Assembly (NCBI GenBank): GCA_910588955.1
Contig: CAJURQ010000037.1
Coordinates: forward strand, 1-36,701
Length of the DNA: 36,701 nucleotides
Direction of reading: 5' to 3'
Source of the DNA: an uncultured Lachnospiraceae bacterium
GTDB lineage: Bacteria > Bacillota > Clostridia > Lachnospirales > Lachnospiraceae
Shown: positions 1 through 9,003 of the stretch, piece by piece
Layout of the letters: each line of letters begins with the position of its first letter
How positions within the stretch are numbered: position 1 is the first letter of the stretch
Notes under the pieces: model-generated
Told to the model about the DNA's origin: nothing
Seen by the model: only the letters and a program-made list of their open reading frames with translations
Databases searched by the model: none
Position numbers and translations under genes: made by a program

Positions 1-25
1 AACCCCTTGATTTTACTGGGTTCCT

Positions 26-558
26 CTAACTTGTCCCTATTATAACACGGTCATCCACATAATAGTGAGTGTTGTTAAGCGTAATTCGCTGCTGTGTTCC
101 CACAAACATAAAGCCACGTCCCAATTCCTTTTTGGGCAAGTGCCAACACAGTTTCCTGATTATTTTTTCCCTCTGTCAGCAACAGGCGTTCATATAAAAC
201 TGCGTTTATCTAAATCAGATATCGAAAGCAGTTCGCAATAATGCGACCATGACAATTTAACAGACATTGTCTGTTGAATTTGGTAATTCTGATAAAAACG
301 ACGCATAAACTGTATGTTGGAAACAGAAAATCCTTTCCCAAATTCTTTTGTCAATTCCTTTGAAAGCTGCCGTAGAGTCTGTTTCCCATAAGCGGCTCTT
401 TCCTGACTTTCCTGCTCATGCTCTACGATAATCCGCCCGATATTCCAATAAGCTGTCAATAATTCCATATTTATTTGTACAGCAGTACGTCCGCGCGCAT
501 CTGCTAAAACTTTTTTTATTTCGTCTAACATGGAATTAATATTCTTTAAGTCGCCCAT
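26..558 (-). pseudogene. DUF1016/YhcG-type nuclease gene, decayed
   Basis: The first 122 codons (start 558, good AAAGGTGG ribosome site) encode the DUF1016 N-terminal domain, with its typical 'AYWNIGRIIVEHEQ' segment and an ending like 'SWSHYCELLSISD'. The frame then stops. Family pieces continue downstream in other frames. A short 'YERLLLTEG...VLALAQKG' stretch is in the next frame. A segment starting 'GRGFMFVGTQQRITL', which resembles the start of the C-terminal PD-(D/E)xK nuclease part, ends at a TAG near position 26. Compared with intact members (about 340-370 residues) the middle linkers and the end are missing, so I read this as a pseudogene with at least two internal deletions. A TATAAT box lies at 598-603 on the minus strand. 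The N-terminal fragment could still be translated. Confidence 0.8.
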
Positions 559-688
559 GAATATCCACCTTTTAATTATTTGCGTTCCGTACTTTGTATT
601 ATAACAAAGATACTACTACTTTACACCCTATTGTTTTACAAACCTTTCGTGATTTCTTATGTTTACAGCAACTTCTTTCGTTTACCTT

Positions 689-1260
689 CTATCCTCCATA
701 AACCTCTTCCCATCCTGCACAAATTTTCTTCCCAATACTGTGATAATACACCAGCAATACAAAGATTGCCGCCAGTGCAAGGTATGTTCTGCATCCGCCG
801 CCCTGCTTCGCCCAGTCGATGATGGCGAAGACAAGTTCCCTCTTCATCTCCTCCGTCATGCCTCCCCTGCGGTCCAGAAGGTACAGGAGCAGATAAGTCA
901 ATCCGGCGATCATAGAAAGGGTCGCGCCAAGCGCAAGGGGTGTATGGTCGCCGGTGTCAGGTTCGTCATCCTTCGCGCCTCCCGTTTTCCTGCCGCCGTC
1001 ACTCTTCACACTCACACGTACGGCGCTGCCGTTTCCACGACCGTCTTGTCCGCCGCGCTGACAGATGCGGTGGCGTCCTTCACGTCAAGGACGAGCTTTA
1101 TGTCCGTCCCGGCTGCCGCCTGCTGTTTTTCCGTTTCCGTCAGAACGATATCCGAAAGCGCCGAAAGCGGTGTTACGACGGCAGCGTCCAGCGTGCTCTC
1201 CCCTGTAACGCTCACCTCTTTCTGGATGTTTCCTTCAGCCATGAGCAAAACTCCACACAT
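689..1260 (-). pseudogene. Remnant of LPXTG-like surface protein
   Basis: Two minus-strand pieces overlap by four bases (ATGA at 1012-1015). The upstream piece (1260-1012) carries 'LDAAVVTPLSALSDIVL' and 'AGTDIKLVLDVKDA'. I recall this as the beginning of a C-terminal domain in large Lachnospiraceae surface proteins. The downstream piece (1015-689) carries a sortase-like 'PDTGD' motif, a hydrophobic segment 'LALGATLSMIAGLTYLLLY', a basic linker and a second hydrophobic segment ending 'VLLVYYHSIGKK'. Intact relatives have roughly 100 residues between the two parts, so an internal deletion with frameshift is inferred. The large N-terminal portion is absent, and the insertion sequence lies immediately upstream. 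Non-functional as a surface protein as far as can be seen. An internal ATG at 1242 has GGAG upstream and could start a short peptide. Confidence 0.72.
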
Positions 1261-1281
1261 CCAGTATTTATGCGGGTTTGC

Positions 1282-1297
1282 GAGGCATGGCAGCCTC
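1282..1297 (+). terminator. Short hairpin with T tract facing the IS
   Basis: GAGGC-ATGGCA-GCCTC is followed by TTTTAT on the plus strand, about 50 bases before the transposase frame. It may stop transcription entering the insertion sequence from outside, or be chance. There is no plus-strand gene to its left. Confidence 0.35.
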
Positions 1298-1299
1298 TT

Positions 1300-2770
1300 T
1301 TATCACTCCAAATTTATAGTAACAACCAGCTCCTAATGGTATAATTAAGTTGTCAAAATCAATTTACCGAAAGGAGCTGATTATTATCTACCGTCAAGAA
1401 ATTATCCAAGACTTTCGTCTTTTTACCTCTCAGCCTGTTGCGAAATTTTATGATTCCCTTTTCTTGAACCTCGATTTGTCCTTTGTTCGGGAATACCCTG
1501 AAACCGGACGCAGAGGATTTTCCAATCATGCCATGATTTGTGCTTTTATTGTGATGAAGTGTGAAGGCTTCTCCATGATACCCGACCTTGTCGATTACCT
1601 GAACAACAACCTTCTCATCGCTCACTACTGCGGTTTTGATATTTCCCTGCCGCTTCCCCCCTACTGGACTTTTGACCGTTTCCTTAAATACTTTGACCAT
1701 ACAGCCTTGTCTGGCATCATGAAGTCACAGGTTTTGTTCCTTGAAAGCAATGGCATTATTGACACCTCTTTTATTGGTTTGGACTCAACTCCAATTCATG
1801 CCAACACTTCGCAAAATAACCCGAAATCTTTTCTGTCACATCAGTTTAAGCCTGACAACCAGCCCAAAGCCGATAAAGACTGTAAACTCGGTGTTCATAC
1901 CGCATCCAATCAATCTGGCGAAAAAAACTTTGAATTCTATTGGGGATACAAAAACCATGTCCTTGTGGACTGTATATCCGGTCTTCCCATATCTGAACTG
2001 ACTACCACCGCCCAAGTCGCTGATTCCTCCGTCACTTTGGATATTCTTGCTGACACCCATAACTTCCTGCCTGTTTCGGAATGTTCCTTCCTCGCTGACA
2101 AAGGATATGATGTCAAAAGCATTTACAATCAGGTCAGCAGACTTTATGGCGGCGAGTGTATCATCCCGCTTAACAAACCCAATACAAAAGATACAAAACT
2201 CCTTCCCGTCGGTGTTCCCGCCTGGGAAGCAGGTCTTGCCATGAACCGGGATGGCAGGTGCTATGATCAAAACCGTGTAAAGCAGAAATACTGCTGTCCT
2301 TTTAAGCTTTCTGGCAAATGTCCCATTGACCATGTAAAATTTCACAATGGCAAAAAGAACCGGGGCTGCACAAAATGGGTTACTATTCCAAACGACTTAC
2401 GCCTTTCCCTCGACCGCAGCTGCAAATATTTTAAAACCAGCTATTCCCTGCGTACGGAATGCGAACGGTACAATTCCTGCTTTAAAAATACCGTTCAGGA
2501 ACGTATGTGGGTAAGAAATAAATCTTCTGTTACAAACCTGAATACGTTTGCCCACATCAGTCTGCTGGCTGTTGCGGTTGCTGTGACCGCCACATACCCC
2601 GGACAGTCTTACCGCAAACTGAAATCCGTCAAACGCTCGGTCTGATACTTCCGAACTGAATACTGACTGTTCTTCGTAGGTTTTTGGACTTACGTCTGTT
2701 TTTATGTCATAAATTCCTGTTATTTTAACTCTGAAAAACAAACTGCCAAATTAAAACCTTAAATTAATGC
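1300..2770 (+). mobile_element. Insertion sequence with one DDE transposase; ends not resolved
   Basis: A single plus-strand transposase gene lies between decayed minus-strand surface-protein sequence and the end of the minus-strand dehydrogenase gene. I could not find convincing terminal inverted repeats or a target duplication by eye, so both boundaries are estimates. The left end lies between about 1265 and 1320 and the right end between 2650 and 2790. The element interrupts or abuts the surface-protein remnant, whose 5' part does not reappear on the other side. That suggests an adjacent deletion rather than a simple insertion. Confidence 0.6.
1350..2645 (+). CDS. IS transposase, DDE type
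   Basis: This is a 431-residue transposase-like protein. The first Asp of the catalytic triad is probably in 'IGLDSTPIHANTSQNNPKS', the second in 'SFLADKGYD', and the Glu lies in the C-terminal third near 'SLRTECERYN'. A cysteine-containing stretch ('KYCCPFKLSGKCP') lies between, as in IS1182/IS4-superfamily enzymes (family placement is from memory). It should catalyse cut-and-paste movement of its own element. The frame looks intact. The start is uncertain: TTG at 1350 has no ribosome site, while a good AAGGAG (1371-1376) sits inside the frame with only ATT (1383) or ATC (1386) at normal spacing. The AAGGAGCTG is complementary to an upstream CAGCTCCT (1329-1336), which could hide the ribosome site. 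Confidence 0.85.
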   Translation: MSKSIYRKELIIIYRQEIIQDFRLFTSQPVAKFYDSLFLNLDLSFVREYPETGRRGFSNHAMICAFIVMKCEGFSMIPDLVDYLNNNLLIAHYCGFDISLPLPPYWTFDRFLKYFDHTALSGIMKSQVLFLESNGIIDTSFIGLDSTPIHANTSQNNPKSFLSHQFKPDNQPKADKDCKLGVHTASNQSGEKNFEFYWGYKNHVLVDCISGLPISELTTTAQVADSSVTLDILADTHNFLPVSECSFLADKGYDVKSIYNQVSRLYGGECIIPLNKPNTKDTKLLPVGVPAWEAGLAMNRDGRCYDQNRVKQKYCCPFKLSGKCPIDHVKFHNGKKNRGCTKWVTIPNDLRLSLDRSCKYFKTSYSLRTECERYNSCFKNTVQERMWVRNKSSVTNLNTFAHISLLAVAVAVTATYPGQSYRKLKSVKRSV

Positions 2771-2800
2771 GTTTTGCTCATCTCTTATCCGCAACTGAAC

Positions 2801-3859
2801 TCATTCCTGCTGCTTCCGCAGTTCGTCATAAATCCGCCCCAAAACCTCCTCCGACAGCTCCGCCTCATTGAGCACCGTATATCTGTCCTTTCTGGTATCC
2901 GCCGCCCGAAGCCACGCATCCGTAAAGATTTCCTTTGTAATGCCCCAATTCATGGGGTCCATGTCCATGTGGTATGCCTTCAAAACGGTCTCCAGCTTGC
3001 CCAAATCCTGCCCCTGCAGGCGGCAGCTCACAAGACTCCCAAGCGCCACAGCCATGCCGTGGGAAATCTGAATCTCCTTGTGGTTTTCTTCCAAAGAATG
3101 GCAGAACAGGTGCTCCGAACCGCTGCTCGGTCTGGAATTTCCCGCAATCTCCATCGCCAGCCCGCCAAGCACCAGTGCCTGTGTTAATATCTTGATAAAT
3201 TCTTTGCTCTTTAACGACTTCTCCTCATTGTAGCACAGGGAGGAAAACGCCATGTCCGACAAAAGATAGGAAAAGTCGTCCACCCGGTCTTTCCTGTGGG
3301 CGGCGTCCAGTTTCCAGTCGTAGAGCGCCGTGTATTTGCTGATGGTGTCGCCGATGCCGGACTGCAGGTGCGAAGCGGGCGCGCCCATCACCACGTTTAC
3401 GTCCACCACGATCCCCGCCGGAATCGCGCACTTTAATGTCTTTCTCGCGTCTCCCTCGGTTCCAAGCACTGACACCGGGGAGGAGAGGCTGTCGTTACTC
3501 AGGGTCGTAGGCACGCAGATATAAGGAATTTTCCCCACAAAGCCCGCGTACTTCGCCACGTCCAACACCTTGCCGCCGCCCACGCCGATAATGACCTCCA
3601 CATCCTTCATGCAGATGTACTTCGCCAGCTCCATCGCCTCATCAAAGCTGTTCTCGTCAATAAGGTAAAGTTCGCTCTCTGGCAGATCCCGCTGCATTTC
3701 ATCCAGATAAGGCTTCATAATGGGAATCAGCGATTCCTCCGTGGTAATGACAATCTTCTTTTTTTCTATTTCCGGCACACAGTCTGTCATAATCTCATTT
3801 AAACGCTCGCAGGCGCCCGGCTCAATAATCAGGCAGCCGGGTAAATTAAATTGGTTCAT
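2801..3859 (-). CDS. Glycerol-1-phosphate dehydrogenase-like (Fe-ADH superfamily)
   Basis: A 352-residue member of the iron-containing alcohol dehydrogenase / sn-glycerol-1-phosphate dehydrogenase (EgsA/AraM) fold. The NAD(P)-binding 'GVGGGKVLDVAKY' is at 93-104 and 'PTTLSNDS' near 117-124. The three expected metal ligands are D171 ('SGIGDTISK'), H250 ('SGSEH') and H267 ('SHGMAVALG'). Family members interconvert dihydroxyacetone phosphate and glycerol-1-phosphate. Related enzymes act on other polyols or in 2-deoxy-scyllo-inosose-type chemistry, so the substrate is not certain. It starts 21 bases after the GH13 gene on the same strand (GGAGAG ribosome site) and is probably the second gene of that operon. 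The insertion sequence ends just downstream. Confidence 0.82.
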   Translation of the reverse strand: MNQFNLPGCLIIEPGACERLNEIMTDCVPEIEKKKIVITTEESLIPIMKPYLDEMQRDLPESELYLIDENSFDEAMELAKYICMKDVEVIIGVGGGKVLDVAKYAGFVGKIPYICVPTTLSNDSLSSPVSVLGTEGDARKTLKCAIPAGIVVDVNVVMGAPASHLQSGIGDTISKYTALYDWKLDAAHRKDRVDDFSYLLSDMAFSSLCYNEEKSLKSKEFIKILTQALVLGGLAMEIAGNSRPSSGSEHLFCHSLEENHKEIQISHGMAVALGSLVSCRLQGQDLGKLETVLKAYHMDMDPMNWGITKEIFTDAWLRAADTRKDRYTVLNEAELSEEVLGRIYDELRKQQE

Positions 3860-3880
3860 CTCTATGCTCTCCGTTTCCTG

Positions 3881-5641
3881 TCAGCTTCTCTGCCTTCTAA
3901 TCAATATCCCATTCCGCAGTAATGTATTGTCAATATAGTGTCTGGAGAACAGAATCTCCCCCTCTCTGGGTATCTCGATATCTTCCTCCTCGCAGTTGAT
4001 GATGACCTCCACATAGTTGTCCACCCAGCCCATCTTGTTGAACTCGATGACTCTGGGACGGTTAATCTTATTCGGGAAATGGAAGTCGCGGTTTCTAAGC
4101 AGCGGCTCTTCCTTCCTCAGATGCAGAAGACTTCTGATGATATCCATCCGCTCGCTGTAGACGCCACCGTCGATCTCTCCCCAAGGCATACAGCGGCGGC
4201 AGTCCGGGTCGTGCCCGCCCTCCATGGCAATCTCCGTGCCATAATAAATGCACGGTGAACCGGGCATGGCAAAGAGCACCGCAAGCTGCTGGAAATACTC
4301 GTCCAGATTCTTCACATCGCTGCGAAGACGCTTCGTGTCGTGAGAGTCTAACAGGTTAAAGAGCACGTCGTTGGTCTGCTGCATATAGCGCGTGTAACAG
4401 CGGTTGATCGTGTACTCGAAATCCTCGTTGGTGAGGCTCTTGTCAATCCAGAAATCCTTGATGCTCTCCCCCAAGGGATAATTCATCACCGAGTCAAACT
4501 CATCCCCGCGAAGCCACGGCATCGCGTCGTGCCAGATTTCTCCGAGAATATAAATATCTGATTTGATGGCTTTCAGACGGCTTCTCAACTCCTTGCAGAA
4601 GGTGTGGGAAACCTCGTTCGCCACGTCCAGTCTGATGCCGTCCACGTCATAGTTTCTGACCCAGTTTTCACAGACCCCGATCAGATAATCGCGCACCGCC
4701 GGATTGTTGGTATTCAGTTTCGGCATATTGTCAAAAAAGGCAAAGGTGTAGTACCGTTTCGCCCAAGCATTGCCGCCTTCCTCCGCGAAGGGCCACTCAT
4801 TCACCATAAACCAGTCAAAGTACTGCGACTGCGGACCCTTCTCCTTCACGTCGAGCCACGGCGCAAAATGCTGCCCGGAATGGTTGAACACACCGTCCAG
4901 CATCACCCGGATTCCTCTGTTATGCGCCTCCCTGACAAGCGTCTTCATCGTCTCCTCCGAGCCGAAATGAGAATCGATCTTCGTGTAATCCGTGGTGTCG
5001 TATTTGTGGGAGGAGGGCGATTCGTTGACCGGCGTCAAGTACACCCCCGACACCCCCAAGTCGCGGATATAGTCAAGCTTATTGACGATGCCCTGCAAGT
5101 CGCCGCCGAAAAACTCCTGATTGTTCACAGACCCTCTCTCCCGCCATGGCAGCGTCCCCTCCGGATTGATTGTCGGATCGCCGTTGCAGAACCGCTCCGG
5201 GAAAATCTGATACCAGATCGTGTCGTTCACCCACGCGGGCGTTACCGGAATGTCCGCCGGATTCATCCACGGCATGATAAAGCACTGCCTGCTCCTGCCC
5301 GCTAGCGCCATCTGCGCCTCGGACACAAAGCCGTCCTCAAAATAAAACCACCGCTCGTCCTCCGTCTGCAGTTCAAAATAATATTTTAACCGCTTAAATT
5401 CAGGTCTGATGGTAGTCGTCCACCAGAGCTGGTTTTTTAACCGCTTTTTGAAAGGGATATTCAAAGCCTCACCGTCCCAGCTCTCCCCGCCGCCAAGAAT
5501 CCCCGACTTAAAAGGATCGCCGTGGATAATGTTCACATACTTAACGTCATATCCTGTCCTGATGTTGATGACAAGCTGCTCCTCGTCCAGCGGATAGCAG
5601 TAATTGTCGTTCGCCCTGTGATACACCGCGTTAAAATCCAT
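3881..5641 (-). CDS. GH13 neopullulanase / cyclomaltodextrinase-like alpha-glucosidase
   Basis: 586 residues. An N-terminal beta domain (about 1-125, CBM34-like) precedes the GH13 barrel. Visible landmarks are 'WYQIFPERF' (143-151), 'MLDGVFNHSG' (247-256), the nucleophile D339 in 'DGIRLDVANE', acid/base E368 in 'ILGEIWHD' and D435 in 'LLDSHDTKR'. This layout is typical of GH13_20 enzymes that cleave maltodextrins, cyclodextrins or pullulan in the cytoplasm. No signal peptide is present, consistent with intracellular action on imported oligosaccharides. The start is supported by AAGGAAGG just upstream. It leads an operon with the dehydrogenase-like gene and is preceded by a promoter overlapping a LacI-type palindrome, so control by a maltose/CcpA-like repressor is likely (inference). 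Confidence 0.9.
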   Translation of the reverse strand: MDFNAVYHRANDNYCYPLDEEQLVINIRTGYDVKYVNIIHGDPFKSGILGGGESWDGEALNIPFKKRLKNQLWWTTTIRPEFKRLKYYFELQTEDERWFYFEDGFVSEAQMALAGRSRQCFIMPWMNPADIPVTPAWVNDTIWYQIFPERFCNGDPTINPEGTLPWRERGSVNNQEFFGGDLQGIVNKLDYIRDLGVSGVYLTPVNESPSSHKYDTTDYTKIDSHFGSEETMKTLVREAHNRGIRVMLDGVFNHSGQHFAPWLDVKEKGPQSQYFDWFMVNEWPFAEEGGNAWAKRYYTFAFFDNMPKLNTNNPAVRDYLIGVCENWVRNYDVDGIRLDVANEVSHTFCKELRSRLKAIKSDIYILGEIWHDAMPWLRGDEFDSVMNYPLGESIKDFWIDKSLTNEDFEYTINRCYTRYMQQTNDVLFNLLDSHDTKRLRSDVKNLDEYFQQLAVLFAMPGSPCIYYGTEIAMEGGHDPDCRRCMPWGEIDGGVYSERMDIIRSLLHLRKEEPLLRNRDFHFPNKINRPRVIEFNKMGWVDNYVEVIINCEEEDIEIPREGEILFSRHYIDNTLLRNGILIRRQRS

Positions 5642-5684
5642 AAGATACCTTCCTTTCCAGATTCCCGCACCCCCTGTGCAGGAA

Positions 5685-5735
5685 GAAAACGTTTTCCATT
5701 TATTTCATACTACTATCTTCTTTTCCAAAATGCAA
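5685..5735 (-). promoter_or_regulatory. Promoter and LacI-type palindromic operator for the GH13 operon
   Basis: On the minus strand TTGCAT (5735-5730), a 17-base spacer, then TAGTAT (5712-5707). Ten bases after the -10 lies the perfect 12-bp palindrome GAAAACGTTTTC (5685-5696), centred on CG like operators of LacI-family regulators. Its outer bases do not fit the CcpA consensus well, so a pathway-specific LacI/MalR-type repressor is preferred. Placement at the transcription start fits repression. Confidence 0.7.
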
Positions 5736-5825
5736 GTTCTTTATTTTTTTTCAAGAAAGATTTTCCTTTTAATTAACAATATTATCTAATGTGAAAAGAG
5801 AGCAACGTCTCACGACAGACCTTAC

Positions 5826-6989
5826 TCACAATTTCAATGCCGCTTCCCGGCAACCCCGGTGCAATGCCTCCCCGAAATACTGTTTTGCAATCCGGATATC
5901 CTTCGCTACGCCAAGCCCCTGTTCATATAGGAGCCCCATACGATAGTATGCCAGTCCGAGTCCCTGTCTTGCGGACAGCTCATAAAAGCAGCGCGCCTTT
6001 TCATAATCAATTTTTGTTCCGTATCCGTACTGATAACACATCCCAAGAGAGCATTCCGCCGCCGCGTTTCCCGACAGGTCAGCCGCTTTCTGATACCACT
6101 CAAATGCCTTGTCGTAGTCTTTCGCAACGCCTTTTCCGTGCAGATAAAAATTGCCGATATTGTTCATCGCCCCGGTTGAGCCGTTTTCCGCCGCCATAAG
6201 ATAATATTCCAACGCTTTCCGCTCATCCTGTCCGACAAAAGTTCCTTCTTCATACAGGATTCCCATGTTCACCTGCGCGCGCCAGTCGCCCTTTTCATGG
6301 GCAAGCTCAGAAAGCCGAGATAACGCTTTTTGCCGCTGTTCCATGGAGCAGTCTTCTTTTCCGATCAGCTCCACGCAGGCAGCGGATTCGCAATGCATTC
6401 TTTTATGATCCACGTCCCCCAACAGCGATTCATAATAGTTTCTGTCCGTTTCCGGCAATTCTCCTTCTAACCGCAGCCTGCAGCTGCGCTCCGCCCGTGT
6501 CAACCATTCCAACGATTTCTCAAAATTGACATCCACACCTTTTCCGTTTTCATACTGATAGGCTGTCAAAATCATCGCTTCCGGATTATCCTGTTCCGCC
6601 GCCTTTTCAAAATAATACAAAGATTTCTGATAATCGGTAGGAACACCAATTCCATTCATATAGGCGCGCCCGACCTTGACAATGCCGTCCACGTCACCGA
6701 GATCCGCCGCTTTCTCGTAATAGGAGAACGCCTTTTTCTCATTTTTCTCCGTCCCCACACCGTAACGGTACATTTCTCCCACCACTATGAGCCAGTACGG
6801 ACTGTTTTGCGCGGCGCCAAGCAGAGCCGCTTTCAGCGCTTTCTGCCGTATTTTGGACGATTCTTTCGGTGTCTTTGCCTCTGTCACGCATTTCTCATAA
6901 TATTCATTCAACGCTGCCAGCGCATTTAAATCTCCCTTTTTCGCCAGTTTATAAAGTTGTTTTTCCACCTTTTCAGGATTTGTGTTCAT
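5826..6989 (-). CDS. Sel1-repeat (TPR-like) protein
   Basis: A 387-residue protein made of about seven Sel1-like repeats with the hallmark 'YGVGTEKNEKKAFSYYEKAA', 'GKGVAKDYDKAFEWYQKAA' and 'GLGVAKDIRIAKQYF' patterns. The array is interrupted in the middle (about residues 170-235). No signal peptide or membrane segment is seen, so it is probably a cytosolic scaffold for protein-protein contacts. I chose the ATG at 6989, four bases after the feoB stop with a GGGGGGTGA ribosome site, over an upstream start that would overlap feoB. The tight spacing implies cotranscription and translational coupling with feoAB. The partner is unknown. Confidence 0.85.
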   Translation of the reverse strand: MNTNPEKVEKQLYKLAKKGDLNALAALNEYYEKCVTEAKTPKESSKIRQKALKAALLGAAQNSPYWLIVVGEMYRYGVGTEKNEKKAFSYYEKAADLGDVDGIVKVGRAYMNGIGVPTDYQKSLYYFEKAAEQDNPEAMILTAYQYENGKGVDVNFEKSLEWLTRAERSCRLRLEGELPETDRNYYESLLGDVDHKRMHCESAACVELIGKEDCSMEQRQKALSRLSELAHEKGDWRAQVNMGILYEEGTFVGQDERKALEYYLMAAENGSTGAMNNIGNFYLHGKGVAKDYDKAFEWYQKAADLSGNAAAECSLGMCYQYGYGTKIDYEKARCFYELSARQGLGLAYYRMGLLYEQGLGVAKDIRIAKQYFGEALHRGCREAALKL

Positions 6990-6993
6990 CCGA

Positions 6994-9003
6994 TCACCCC
7001 CCTGCGATCCGCAAAATCTGATACACCACAAAAGCGGCAAGCCACGCAACCCCACACTGCATACAAACCACGCCGAAGGTCTTTAGCGCAGATCCAAGCT
7101 CCCTCTTAATGGTCGCCACCGCCGCCACACAGGGCGTATAAAGCAGGGTGAACACGAGAAAACTGACCGTCGAAACCGGGGTAAAAATCTGTCCCAGCGT
7201 CTCGCTTAAGCTCGCCATCGTGGAGCCGGTCAGAACGCCGAGCGTGCTCACCACCGCCTCCTTCGCCGTGAAGCCGCCGATCAGCGCGGTTGCCGCCCGC
7301 CAGTCGCCGAACCCAAGTGGAATAAAGAGGGGCGCAATCAGCTTTCCAATCATGGCGAGCAGGCTCTGCCCGGAGTCCGTCACCACATTGAGTCTCGTGT
7401 CAAAGGTCTGTAAAAACCAGATGATTAACGTCGCCACAAAAATGACCGTGAAGGCGCGCTGCACGAAATCCTTCGCCTTGTCCCACATCAAGAGCAGCAC
7501 ACTTTTCGCGGAGGGAAACCGGTAATTCGGCAGCTCCATCATAAAAGGCATGGAACTTCCCCGAAACACCGTTTTATTTAAAACCACGGCACACAACAGC
7601 CCCACCAGAATACCAAAGGCGTAAAGCCCCAACATCACAAGCGCCGCTTTCATCTCAAAAAACGCCGCCGCAAACAGTGCGTAGATCGGTATCTTCGCCG
7701 AACAGCTGATAAAAGGAATCAGCATGATCGTCATTTTCTTATCCCGCTCCGAAGAGAGCGTCCGCGTGGACATGACCGCCGGCACACTGCAGCCGAACCC
7801 GATCAGCATGGACACAAAACTCTTTCCCGACAGACCGATCTTTCTTAACGGTCTGTCCATCACAAAGGCGATCCGCGCCATATAGCCCGAATCCTCCAGA
7901 ATGGATAAGAAGAAAAACAGTATTACAATGATCGGCAGGAAACTCAGCACGCTTCCCACACCCGTGAAGATGCCGTCTATCACCAGACTCTCCACCACCG
8001 GGTTGATGCCGTAATCGGTTAACGCCCGCTCCGTCACTCCCGAAAGAGCGTCGATGCCCATACTCAGAAGATCGCTCAAAAAGCTGCCGATCAGCCCGAA
8101 AGTCAGATAAAACACCACCAGCATAATCAGCAGAAACATAGGAATCGCGAAATACTTGTGGGTGAGCACGCTGTCGATTTTCATGCTCCGCACATGCTCC
8201 CTGCTCTCCCTGCATTTGATCACCGCCGACACGCATATCCGCTCGATAAAATCATAGCGCATGGCGGCGAGCGCGGCGTTTCTGTCCATCCCGCTGTCCT
8301 GCTCCATCTCCACGATGCTGTGCTCCATCAGAGCCAATTCGTTTTCCGACAGCGCCAGCCTGTCTATGATCTCCGCATCCCCCTCCACAATTTTCGTCGC
8401 CGCAAAACGGGGCGACATGCCGATCCGCTCCGCATGATCCTCCACCTGATGGCTGACCGCATGGATGCAGCGGTGCACCGGACCTTTCTCGCAAAAGTCC
8501 GTCACCTTCGAGTAAATGCGCCGCGACGCCACCTCCCGGATTGCCCTGATCAGATCTTCAATTCCCTCGTTCTTCGCCGCGCTGATCGCCACCACGGGAA
8601 CGCCCAGCGACTCTTCCATCTTTCCGATATCAATGGTTCCGCCGTTGCCCCGCACCTCGTCCATCATATTGAGGGCGATCACCATGGGAATATGTAATTC
8701 CAAAAGCTGCAGCGTCAGGTAGAGATTTCTCTCGATATTGGTGGCGTCCACGATATTGATGATCCCGTCCGGCTTCTCCTGCAGAATAAAGCTGCGGGTC
8801 ACGATCTCCTCGTTTGTATACGGTCTGATCGAATAGATACCCGGCAGATCCACCACCGCGTTTCCCTTCTCGCCCCGTATCTCTCCCATTTTGGAGTCCA
8901 CCGTCACACCCGGAAAATTGCCCACATGCTGATTGGAACCTGTGAGCTGGTTAAAGAGCGTTGTCTTGCCGCTATTCTGATTGCCTGCCAATGCATATAT
9001 CAT
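6994..9003 (-). CDS. feoB: Ferrous iron transporter FeoB
   Basis: 669 residues. The N-terminal G domain has G1 'GNQNSGKT' (7-14), 'GVTVD' (32-36), G3 'DLPG' (52-55) and G4 'NMMD' (112-115). A helical linker domain follows to about residue 270. The membrane part has two Gate-type domains and motifs such as 'GFGCSVPAVMSTRTL' and 'TPCVAAVATIKRELG'. It carries Fe(II) across the cytoplasmic membrane, gated by GTP hydrolysis. It overlaps feoA by four bases (ATGA), giving translational coupling. The length is within the family range, with no FeoC-like gene following but a Sel1-repeat gene instead. Confidence 0.96.
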   Translation of the reverse strand: MIYALAGNQNSGKTTLFNQLTGSNQHVGNFPGVTVDSKMGEIRGEKGNAVVDLPGIYSIRPYTNEEIVTRSFILQEKPDGIINIVDATNIERNLYLTLQLLELHIPMVIALNMMDEVRGNGGTIDIGKMEESLGVPVVAISAAKNEGIEDLIRAIREVASRRIYSKVTDFCEKGPVHRCIHAVSHQVEDHAERIGMSPRFAATKIVEGDAEIIDRLALSENELALMEHSIVEMEQDSGMDRNAALAAMRYDFIERICVSAVIKCRESREHVRSMKIDSVLTHKYFAIPMFLLIMLVVFYLTFGLIGSFLSDLLSMGIDALSGVTERALTDYGINPVVESLVIDGIFTGVGSVLSFLPIIVILFFFLSILEDSGYMARIAFVMDRPLRKIGLSGKSFVSMLIGFGCSVPAVMSTRTLSSERDKKMTIMLIPFISCSAKIPIYALFAAAFFEMKAALVMLGLYAFGILVGLLCAVVLNKTVFRGSSMPFMMELPNYRFPSAKSVLLLMWDKAKDFVQRAFTVIFVATLIIWFLQTFDTRLNVVTDSGQSLLAMIGKLIAPLFIPLGFGDWRAATALIGGFTAKEAVVSTLGVLTGSTMASLSETLGQIFTPVSTVSFLVFTLLYTPCVAAVATIKRELGSALKTFGVVCMQCGVAWLAAFVVYQILRIAGG

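Noticed and set aside
1273..1284. 12-base match (CGGGTTTGCGAG) shared with the palindromic element near 15012-15023
   Set aside because: A 12-mer match is expected many times by chance in a window this size, and the surrounding bases do not match.
1300..2770. Terminal inverted repeats and target duplication of the insertion sequence
   Set aside because: None could be matched convincingly by eye; boundaries left approximate.
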